64,000 bases of DNA from Antitrichia curtipendula. Taxonomy: Eukaryota; Streptophyta; Bryopsida; Hypnales; Leucodontaceae. Each line of letters begins with the position of its first letter. Within the stretch, counting starts at the first letter, position 1. The stretch lies in assembly GCA_951230915.1 (NCBI GenBank), contig OX579633.1, forward strand, positions 5,740,145 through 5,804,144. Direction: 5' to 3'. Below the pieces are notes generated by a model. That model made no database searches, had not been told where the DNA came from, and saw nothing but the letters and a program-made list of their open reading frames with translations. The translations under genes were made by a program, and so were the position numbers. Positions 54,450 through 64,000 of this stretch are shown piece by piece.

Positions 54450-55118
54450 GCAAAATTAGCCAGAATTGGTAGGCATCCGTCAACCCCAAATCCTGGCAAT
54501 GAACGCCTCCCCCCCAAAAACAAAAAAATGGGAAAAAAAAATTCCTCCAAGAAGCCCGATATTCATTTATGAAGTTGGAGGATCAATCCACTCATACACA
54601 AAGCGGTGAGCCCGCGGTTATACCGCATCATTGTTCTCCACCACTGATTACAAACAGTGCGCCTTATGTCAGTGCGATCATCACAATGATCACATGTCTC
54701 GACCATTATGACTCAAATTGGGGGGCTCATTTTCCTTTCCCTTCTGACATAAGCTACGGTATCTTAGTGAGTGTTTTTTTGGAGGTGAAATCAGTCGCAG
54801 AGGGTGCGATCCTTGTCAGCCTCCGTCCCCTCTGAAATGCAGCCAGCGCTGGGGAAGACTTGTGGCAGCAGGTCCTGTTATTGAAAAAAATAAAAATAAA
54901 AATAAATAAATAAATAAATTATTTGGCTGCTGGTGAGCTTGATTGCTCCCCCCCAAAAGGATGGAGGCACTTCACTCCATGGAAGTTGGAACGTCATTTT
55001 GTGATGGAAAAAAAAAGAAGGTCCACTCCAGTTCAGTTCTTAGATTTGGTGCATTTTCCCTTCCTGGAGTAAAAGTTATTATTACAAGTGTGCTCATTGG
55101 GATAACCCAACCAAATGA
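54450..55118. other. Spacer with A-rich tracts
   Basis: No gene. AAATA-type microsatellite at 54886-54920. A moderately GC-rich patch at 54565-54840 has an 88-codon frame with no recognisable domain. Confidence 0.4.
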
Positions 55119-55786
55119 GAGCACCTCCATCAGTTCACTTCGAAGTGGATGCGCAAGACCGTGGTTGGAGATGGAGGGCCCCACTGGGAGCGTGCAATAT
55201 TCCAAATTCCAAAATCTGAATACCAACGCCGCTGCAGGTCACAACTAAGCAAAGCACTAAAGTGGGTACACCCAAAACCGCCACTTTTTGCTACTGAGCC
55301 TAATTAATTACTACTATTAGACTGGTCAAATTTTCATATATTCTTGTTGGCAAGTGAAAGGAGGTTCCAATGCACCAGAGAACGTGGCATTTGGACATCG
55401 TATGCAAAAGTTATTAAAGGTCAAAGTTTGCTTCTGAAAGCGCTCTATCCAAATAGGTACATAACTGATTTTGGGAATGTACACAACCTGTAGATGGCGC
55501 TTTAAGGTCAGGTGCCATTTTGGGGGTGCCTACCTTAATGTTCACCGCATTTTCATTGGTTGGATCAGGCTTGGTGTTCGACAGTTGCCATTGAAAAACC
55601 GTGTTGTTGCTCAACATCTGCCCACACTGAATATGAGATGACCCTCTAGCTTGCAGTGTCGCAAGCACTTTTTGGAGAGGCCGGGGGAATAACCAAGGGA
55701 ATTGGTCAACTGGTGGGACACTTGAAGCTCTCCGGACGCGCCAAATCATCTGGCGAGGCATTGTAGTGCGACCGCTGGAGATGCTC
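55119..55786. mobile_element. Inverted-repeat element, 668 bp, flanked by TGA
   Basis: The left end is GAGCACCTCCAT and the right end reads TGGAGATGCTC. Both sides carry TGA (55116-55118 and 55787-55789). The ends resemble the GAGCATGTCC ends of the Harbinger-like MITE at 33036. It contains the dispersed segment also seen at 43575-43740. The inverted repeat is short, so the limits are tentative. Confidence 0.5.
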
Positions 55787-55876
55787 TGAGCAATCTCTAA
55801 GCAACATGGATTCTTGCCAAGTTTACGAGCATTGAGTCAAAACTTTTTAAAAACTTCTTTTTTTGGATTGGCTTCA

Positions 55877-57093
55877 GAGCATCTCCACGGCAGACTCGCC
55901 AAGGGGGTTGCACCAAATGCTTATTGGGCGTCTGGTTTTAGTGAGTGGGGCCTCACTGTTCCACCTATGCCCCATGACGGACGCGCCAAACAAGTGCGCC
56001 AAGTGGGGTAGTGTTGTTAATCAACAATCAAACTTTAAAAATTAACTTTCAATTCATAGAAATTTGCCTAGTGTAGCTTCAAAAGTATTTAATCTTAATT
56101 TGAATTTTGTTAATGACAAGAGAATCTCTTTATATGCATATGGAGGGGTAGGAGGTAGAACAACCCGTATAGTATATGTAGATTGGAATTATTAGGAGCC
56201 TAATTGCTCATAGTTAAGTTCAAAAATAGGAATTGTGTGTGAAGTAGAATTTTAGAACTCATTTAAGCATAGACACATAGTAGCATAACTTTTTTTGAAA
56301 ACCTTTGAACTAAGAAAGGTTGGGAAATGAAGATAAATTCATCTCCAAAGATCCATTTGATATTTTGAGCCTCTACTCAAAAGTTATGGACAAAATTCAG
56401 AGAGAGGTTGGAAGGAAATTTATTTTTTTACATTTTCAAACATCCTCTCTAAATTCTGTCCTCAACTTTTTATTGGAGGTTCTAAATATCAAAAGGATTT
56501 TTGGGGATGTAATTTATTTTCATTTCCCAACTTTTCTTAGTTAAAAGGTTCTCAAAAAAAGTTATACTACTATGCCTAAATGAGATATGAAATTTTACTT
56601 CAAACACAATTCTTAAGTTTTGACAATGAGCGGGCAAGTTTTCGTCTTCCAATTATTCTATATCCTTTGAGGATTCATGATGGACAAATAATTTCTTTAT
56701 AAAAACAACCTTTTTATCCTAGCTACTCACTAAATGCCAATGACTCAATTCATTTACATTGCTAATCAAATATTTTTTATGGTACATTGTCAAATGACAT
56801 TGGTATTTCTCATTTTTTGGAAGATTTTTATTCTTGAATCCAAGAATTAACTATCTAGCACCGCCTAGATAGAGGTCAATTGGTGGTCTTCACCTTGAGA
56901 ACAAGGTGAAAAATACAATTTGACCCCATAGCGAGCTGCGCCAAAAGTGTACCATTTGTCCATGCCCTCATCAAATTTTGGCATGGTCGCTCAGTTTTTC
57001 CTGTTTGGCGAGCCTACCGTAGGACACTCTCACAGCCTTGACTCACCCAATGATTTTCTTGAGCCTCTTTGGTGAGCTGTTGTAGGGAAGCTC
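55877..57093. mobile_element. Diverged inverted-repeat element, about 1.2 kb, with nested foldback
   Basis: The left end GAGCATCTCCACGGCAGACT and the complement of the right end GAGCTTCCCTACAACAGCTC are related but diverged. The flanks are TCA and TGA, not a clean duplication. The interior is interrupted by the foldback at 56206-56632, which would explain its length. Assignment to the Harbinger type is inference from the GAGC ends. Confidence 0.4.
56206..56632. repeat. Foldback of about 427 bp
   Basis: Two arms of about 195 bases each are inverted copies: GCTCATAGTTAAG, GAATTGTGTGTGAAGTA, CATAACTTTTTTTGAAAACC, TTGGGAAATGAAGATAAAT on the left, and their complements in reverse order on the right (ATTTATTTTCATTTCCCAA, GGTTCTCAAAAAAAGTTATA, ACTTCAAACACAATTC, CAATGAGC). 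The centre is an unpaired A/T segment of about 30 bases near 56425. A transcript would fold into a long imperfect hairpin. A decayed relative of the core is at 22090-22175. Confidence 0.8.
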
Positions 57094-57096
57094 TGA

Positions 57097-60000
57097 AAGA
57101 TTGAGAAGTTTGGAAGAAGCCATTTGCAAGAAGAATGAAGACATTCCTACAAGAAATGAAATTTTGGAGATTTTTCAAAGTTTGTAGGGACTAAATTGAT
57201 AAAGCGTGGGAAGACCCATGCTAAACCACACATTGATATGTTTCCCCTCCCCAAATGCAATGTCATGGAGCATATGGGTTGCTAAGATTGTGGTAATGAA
57301 TAGGTAGTTGTTGCAAATGGGAGGGCCTAGTAGATGTTGGAATTGGGTGATAGACGGTGTCATGAGTTTTTATCTAAATGGAATGTCATGAGTTTTTACC
57401 TAAAGTATGTGGAAAAGTATGGGGCTCTTGGTGTAATAAATGTTTGTAAGAGAAACAAAAATGCCAATGACCAAGGAAACCTTAATTCCAACGTCCAACC
57501 CAACCAATGATGCAACTAATGATGCATCGTAACGGTGTAGTAAATTGTGTAGTAATGCGTCGTAACGATGCGATAACTATTAAATTAACGTGCGAACCCA
57601 TGAAACAACAATAACCACACGATAACGGTTGACAAAATATAGGTTGTAAACTTTGTGATGCACCTTGGGTTGCCGACCACGAGCATCTGCCATTGTTGCA
57701 TAAATATTTGTCTCTACTACAATTCATCGCAAATGTTGGTCTGGCTAAATTAAAAAAAACAAAGTCCAAATAGTAGGCATTTTAAAAAGAGTTCTTGCAA
57801 GCATTAAACAACTTACAAAGGCATTTGGATTTGAAAAATATTAAAAAAAATTAATACACTTATGTCAAATCTAGTTACAAATATCTGACACTATTTGGGT
57901 CTGCTTTGAAGTTGTCTTCCAAACCAATGAGATTGTCATTAACAAATTCATCATTGTCATTTTCTTCAATTTTAACTATGTCCCTTCTTATTCTTTGTTG
58001 TATCATAATTCTCTCTCTAAATTCCATTTGTGCATGGTGGTCATTTCTACCCCTCCTCTTGCATTCTATATTTGTTTTTTCCATCCAATCCATCCCAATC
58101 TATTTTGCCCCCATCCGACGTGTCCCCCCATCATTCCATTGGCTACAATCTGAGGCTCGTTGAGGTGGCCAAGCCTTGTTCTTGTTGAATGACTATATTT
58201 CTCTAAGGTCATAGTAGTCAATGTGCCTTTTGTTCTAAATGCAACAAACGGCTTGGAACTTCTTCCACTTCTCTGCCATGCCTCCCAACGGCACTTTCAA
58301 CATTTTGCTGCTCATGGATCTTGTAGAAGAGTACGCCAAGCTTCTCCTCTTTTGTGCATTATCAAGCTCACTTTCTTGCAAACGTCTCTATGTTGTCATG
58401 ATTGGGGGCGAGATTGATGCAAGAATTTGGAAGGCCATAAGAAGCTCTTAATGCCGAAGTAGCCTGCATTTTTTTATTTTATTTTATTTCTTTAAACTTA
58501 ATTTCTAGTTTCAAAAGGAAAAATAAATGGTAATTAGGGTTCTGACAACAACTCGACCGTCCTTCAGTAAATCAGAAACATATAGAGGAACGGCCCTCCA
58601 ATGCCCCCAAATAATATCTAATGGATCATTATAGCCTTCTCTAGACTCTTCATCGAAGTCTTTACAGCTAGAGTTGCATCTCGTCTATAGCATGTAATCT
58701 TTGTAATCGTTGTCAAAACTTGAGTCATCCTCCCCTAAAGTTGTCTCTAACAAATTAACAAAAGTCTCTTTTTGGATAAGAATGAAGGGGATTAGATTGT
58801 TTCCTTCAAAGAAATTAGAAAGAGCTAGGACTTTGCATAGTAGGCTTTTATTTAGTAGATGGCAGTCAAGCTCTTTGTCATTGCTTTTTTGTTTGGGTGA
58901 AAATTAGAAGGGATTTGTTTGTAAGCTCTTGGGCATTTCTCTTAGATGATTATTCTCTTGTTAACGTGGGTGCAAATTAGAGGGGCTCTATTTTAAAGCT
59001 TTATCACTTGGCTAGTCTCTTTTGTCACTAGGTAATGCTACTCTAAAGGTGATAGTTAGCAATTTTTTGTGGTACTTTGGGAGATCCTATTGCTAGCTAA
59101 CTATACATTAGAAGACAACAAATTGTAAAAGAAGATAAACAAGTTGCAAATGATAAAAAAACAAATTTGTATTGAAGGAAAAGAACAATCTTAAATAAGT
59201 TTGAATGGACAAGAGTCACAAGATAAGCAATCCTACAACTAAAATTTAATGCCATGATTTGATAATGCAAAAAATATCAAGTAACACACCTTTTTTGCTT
59301 TCCTGGATGTCCAATGTTTATCCATGGCGATTTGCTGCAACAATTTGTAATATGTCTAGCAACACTTCCTTTTTATAGTTGTGCTTTAGAGGGTGAAGTT
59401 TGTATCTCCACCTCCACTTGAAAATGTCAGTAGCTTGCTTGTAAAAGTGATGATGAAAATTATCTAATGTAGGATGAATAGTCCAATTACAAGATTTGGA
59501 TCAATTTGGGAGTGAATGCAAGTGTATTTCATCAACTAGATGAATAATTTGTGTTGCTTGTGATTCAGATTTGTTGCACCAATTAGTTGCCCACCATTGT
59601 AGAAGAAGAGTGTCACTTGTTGGGACAAAAACTTCAACAAAAGACAACTATTGCAATTTGATGATTATAGCAACTGTGCAGTTTAATTGAATGGCAAAAT
59701 GACTCACATGCTCCCTTAATCAAATGGCTAAGCTTAACTAAGTTGGTTAGAACAAAAATGAAGAGGCTAAGCTTGGCTTTTCAAATTTACTTTGACTTTT
59801 GTATAGATGAAGTCTCTAAGAGGGGAATTGTAGATATCCTAGTCGGACTGTTAATTTTGCAATTTTGGGTTGAATTTGTGGGTGTTTTATAGTATTTTGA
59901 TAGATTGTTGGTTAAGTTTGAGTCCAAATGGGTCATTTTATTGTGATGTTTTGATCCAAATTGGTGCCTTTTTAAGTTGTCCAACTAGATCGTTTGATTG

Positions 60001-62211
60001 AGATCTAATAGGATGAAGGTGGAATGCAATTAAGTCAATTGTCTGGTTGGAATGGGTCAAATGTTTGTCTAATTGGATGATTCAGAAAGGGGGTAATTAG
60101 GGGGATTTGAAATCTTTATCGACAATATGTCAATCTGGTCAAACTTGATAGGATGAATGCTAGGGGAGGTCACTCTCATTATATTTGGGGCACCCACGTG
60201 TGGCGGAGTGATTTTTTGACCCCCTATTTATTTTTGAATAAACTATAATTTCATCCTAAAATTTTGAGCTTTGTTTAACAATGACTGAAGGTTTCTATTC
60301 ACTAAAATTTCAATTCCAAATAACATAAGGTATATTGTCTAGAAAGGATTGAAAAATGAACTTAAATGGCATGTTCTCTAACTAAAATATTTATAGAGCT
60401 CACATGAAGATGACTATTGCATCAATATTCAACCAAAATAAACTTTCAATAGAAAGCTATTCTATAGAATTTTTTTTTCATTTTTCAAATTTTTTTTTCT
60501 TACATAATATAGAGGTGTGAAAGTTATTTTCAGCTTTACAATGTATCTTTTTTCTTAAAAAATTTATAACTAATTATTATTAGCATAAAAAAATACCAAT
60601 AATTCAAAACATAAACTTTTCAAGTAGTAAAATCTATCCATAGTTTTTTTTTGGAAAAAAAATTAAATTTTAAGATGTATTACATGTATTACTTCTTCCG
60701 CCGCACATGGGTTGCTAAAATGTGGAGAGTGTCCTCCCCGGGGAGGAATGTTTTGTAAGAAAGCCTATGAGTTAATCCCAATTAATTAGTGGTGGGTGGT
60801 TAGTCGTCTTCCTCGTTTTGGTAACCGTCAAGTTTGGGATTCCTATTAGGCTTGGTTTTGGAGTCATTCTCTTTACCCACTATTGCGAGAACGTCAAGTG
60901 CGAGCCCCAGCCCAAAATTGGTTGTATTTTCTTTGTTTGTTGTATGTGTGTATCAAGTTGGGACTTATGTGTGAAGGAATGTGAAGAGTGTGTGGGAATG
61001 CTAGTGGAAAGAAAGAGAAGCTATAATCAAATTGGAGAGTATGATGTGATGATGATAGAATTTATAAAGTTATATAAAGAGGAAATATTGTAAAGAGTTT
61101 GAACTGTGAAATAATTTTGTACAAGTTACAATGGTGATGTATTCACCAATCGGAAGTAATATGAATTTTTATTTATTAAGTGTGTGTAACGAGTGTGATG
61201 TATGTCTTGAGCAATTGAGTTGGAAATAGATCCCTAATTGGAGCTAGAAATCAAAGATCATTTCTTTATTGATATGAATTCCCATTGACAAGCCTCCTTT
61301 GGAACAGATTTATTGTGCTAATTTTTGAATAGGTCATTATTCTTCTTCAACAGAAATGCTACAAGTGTATGTGGATCTAATGTATCTTCCATTTTATCTC
61401 GCACTTTATCTTAGTAATATATCAATTTAAGTTTGTTGATTTATATTCTTTGCATTCAATGTATGAATTGATATTCATAAGCAACTACATTAGGTGAAAG
61501 TAATAGTACAATCTATTTTAAATTAGATCATAGTAGTTGAGATCCAAATAGAGGGGTTGATAGAAGTAGATACCAATTTTAATTCCCTCTCTAATGAAAG
61601 AAGTAGTTGTTACACAAATTTCAACTTTAGAAGTAATGAATCTTATCTACCATTATTAGGATCTTACACTTTTGCAATCAAATTCTTTAGGTTTGTGTAG
61701 TCAGGCGGTTGTGAACCATTTATGGATTTTGTGAACCATTTTGGCTTATAGAAATTGGTTATGGCTTTTGAGATGATAAATTTAGCTATTGGCACGAGGA
61801 AGTTATTTTTTGCAGTTGTCTTGGGAGTCATGTGAACCACCATGTCAAATTCTGCAAATATTTGACTAAAATAATACAATGTGAAAAATTGGGACAACAC
61901 TTTAAGTACCATTCACATGTTTCATTCCAGCTTGCAAGAGCTTACTATTTCTATAGTCTACATTGTGAGAGCAAGAGATCCAAATTTTCAACTTAGTGTA
62001 AACCTTATTGCCCAACCTTGCCCCCAACTCAAAAAATGGCCTATTTCTATTATATTTCTTGAATTAAAAATCAAATTGTCCTAAAATTTGCATCCTTGAT
62101 AGCTCACCTTGAAGCAAAATTGCCTTCCGAATTTCAAGCATTTTGGACAAATATGACATTTTTGTTGGCCTACCCCAAAATAAATTTGGACCTAAGAACC
62201 AATTCATGGCT
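57097..62211. other. Gene-free AT-rich region
   Basis: About 5 kb without a gene I can support. The patch 57480-58450 has several open frames on both strands (95, 72, 70 and 85 codons) of odd composition and may be a decayed transposon, but no transposase motif is visible. The rest is low-complexity AT-rich sequence. Confidence 0.5.
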
Positions 62212-62215
62212 TTAA

Positions 62216-62295
62216 CTCCAAAAGGACCCTCAGGATAGAATGTGTCCTCAACCAATTTTGGAAGTTAAATAAAACCTTACCAAATTACTATTTTT

Positions 62296-62335
<40 letters not shown>

Positions 62336-62890
62336 ATTTGTGAAGTTTAGTTTTAGCTTCAAAAATCTGATTTTGAAAATGATTGATTATGATTTTTCTA
62401 ATCAAGACTTTGGGCATGGGTGTCTATTGCAATCTTGACTTTTTGTAGTGTTGAGGGCTCTTGGGAATGTGCCTCAAATACACTAGATCTTTGAGCGTGT
62501 CTTTGAGAAAAAATCACATTAGAAATTCATTTAAAAAAAATGTAGAGTAGATTTTGAGAAGTCATAAATTGATTGGGGTCATGCATGGTAGGCCCTTTAA
62601 CCTCATATATTTTTGGTGACTAACTTTTTAGATTTGACATGTAAAAAGAGGATTGAAAGATTTCAAATCACTTTTACAATTTTAACATCCTCAGGTTCAA
62701 ACATTATAACCTTTCAATCCATAAGAGATATTGTTGTTTTTTCTTTTCTAATGTGATCTCTAACGTGTCTAATTTCATTTTGTATGGTTACAATTCAAAA
62801 ATAATTGATATAACTTATCAAAATGTTGACTTTTTGTTCAATTTAGAGCAAATTCCTAAAAGCTCAGGAAAGTCTAGGGTCATTTTGGGG
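62216..62890. mobile_element. TTAA-flanked element, 675 bp
   Basis: TTAA at 62212-62215 and 62891-62894. The left end CTCCAAAAGGACCCT and the complement of the right end, CCCCAAAATGACCCT, match at 13 of 15 positions. It carries a (TA)n microsatellite at about 62299-62331. No coding capacity. This is one of the two clearest TTAA elements in the window. Confidence 0.75.
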
Positions 62891-62894
62891 TTAA

Positions 62895-63719
62895 GGGTTA
62901 AACTTCTCTCTCTACTCAAATACAACTTTGTATCCAAAAACGAACCTTCTACACCACCCCAAGTGTCAAATGTATTCATTTCTGTTTGAAGGGTTAAACC
63001 ATTGTTCTTTCACAATAACAATTACTATATACTCTATGCAAATTTTTTACATATTCATAAACTCATATTCCCTCTCTTTCAAAATGATTTTCCTATCGCA
63101 CTTTGTGACACTGTGAATTAGTTAGATTTGGATTTGGATTGCTATTTGGGATTAGCAAAACAACTCTTAGCAGTAGTTCCCCCTCCATCCATGCAATCAT
63201 CAATCAAAAGGTAAATGAAATGATTGAAGAGGTCAATCAACACTATTCATTCACTATTATTTTTTTGCATTTCTTTGCGTATTGCCTAATTGAAGGTGAT
63301 GAAGCTTCGGGAGGCGAAACAAAGGTCCACACATGGTCTTGGGCCCATACTAACTGCCCATAGAATGACGACCACCCACTCAAAACTTAATTGTCCATTG
63401 GTGTTCTTTGAAAATGCCCCCCAAATTCCACTTTTCAGTATTCCAAAACTACACTTTGAAAAAGGCTTTGAAATTCAAAGTTTACAGGATGCTAGGAGTG
63501 CACCAAACTCTTCTTACAACGCAAAAACAAATTTTACAAATGTTGATTATTAGCCTTCATCCAAAAAAATTTGTCGAACGAGAAGATCATTTTGGGATGG
63601 TAGGAGTATTATTCATCACATGCTCTATCAATCAAGACATCAATCAAGACACCAATCAAGACATCAATCACCAAACTTTCCTACGATGACGAAAAAAGTA
63701 CCGCTACGTCTTTTTTTGA
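62895..63719. other. Spacer with a 12-bp tandem repeat
   Basis: No gene. The unit ATCAATCAAGAC (with one variant ACCAATCAAGAC) is repeated about three and a half times at 63628-63670. The GC content rises towards the window end. Confidence 0.5.
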
Positions 63720-63980
63720 ATCTGTGACGAACAAAATTGGGATCACCAACCTCACTCAGTTACGGTTCCCATTCATTGGATCGTTCCAAATCAACTCACT
63801 CAAATCAACGTCGCCGCAGCCGATGACGCCGCCGCATTCCAACTCCAACTCGAAATCGTATCGAAAATGGACAATGGACAATGGCAGAGAGTGATCGTAT
63901 CCAACATTGATGATGCCCAAGTGGGGTCATTGAGATTTCATCCGTCTGGAACGAGAGAAAAAAAAAATAATGGACGCTAA
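63720..63980 (+). other. Possible coding exon at the right edge
   Basis: An 86-codon open frame without an early ATG ends in a stop at 63978-63980. It is clearly less AT-rich than its surroundings, and its translation (for example VTVPIHWIVPNQLTQINV and VIVSNIDDAQVGSLRFHP) looks like folded protein rather than noise. An acceptor-like CACTCAG precedes base 63760. The opposite strand also has an open stretch, so strand and status are uncertain. Confidence 0.25.
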
Positions 63981-64000
63981 ATTTGACTTATATACGCACG

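Noticed and set aside
54600..54680. Possible tRNA in a GC-rich patch
   Set aside because: No cloverleaf arms and no T-loop consensus could be found.
57482..58450. Cluster of short frames suggesting a transposase remnant
   Set aside because: No DDE residues, zinc finger or dimerisation motif could be recognised and no terminal repeats were found, so I left it as unassigned sequence.

Overview
This window is nuclear DNA of a land plant, most likely a bryophyte and probably a moss. It holds seven multi-exon genes whose spliced products are recognisable plant families, and the exons are joined by canonical GT-AG introns of about 50 to 1700 bases. Coding exons are near 50% GC, while introns and spacers are very AT-rich and full of dispersed low-copy repeats. 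The moss assignment is inference from gene structure and base composition; no species is claimed. I rebuilt each gene by hand from splice sites and reading-frame continuity, and all seven give one uninterrupted frame from ATG to stop.

Genes, left to right: (1) 1844-6731, minus, 14 exons, class I alpha-1,2-mannosidase (GH47, MNS1/MNS2-like) of N-glycan trimming. (2) 10995-16047, plus, 13 exons, ubiquitin-specific protease of the USP37/USP1 type. (3) 17340-21776, plus, 5 exons, membrane metallophosphoesterase of the TMEM62/At3g03305 family. (4) 23511-25182, plus, 4 exons, small RING-CH membrane-anchored E3 ligase. (5) 28082-31305, plus, 5 exons, UNC93-like (DUF895) transporter. (6) 35246-40240, plus, 9 exons, class 3 (sn-1 diacylglycerol type) lipase. 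(7) 48004-50662, plus, 3 exons, F-box protein of the At2g27310 type. They do not form a pathway. Protein ubiquitylation is represented three times (2, 4, 7), which I regard as coincidence.

The rest is repeat territory: 1-1800, 6.8-10.4 kb, 21.8-28 kb, 31.3-35 kb, 40.3-46.7 kb and 50.7-64 kb. The most interesting signal is a set of non-coding elements with short terminal inverted repeats beginning CCC or CTCC, flanked by TTAA on one or both sides. This is the signature of piggyBac-type transposition, which is unusual for a land plant. Other structures are an almost perfect CACTA-ended hairpin in an intron of the RING-CH gene, a 0.43-kb foldback nested in a larger inverted-repeat element, two oppositely oriented copies of a TA-flanked MITE, a TAA-flanked Harbinger-like MITE, a decaying tandem triplication of the lipase last exon, and an 85-bp tandem array that ends exactly at an F-box splice acceptor. 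No rRNA, tRNA, CRISPR array or intact transposase gene was seen.
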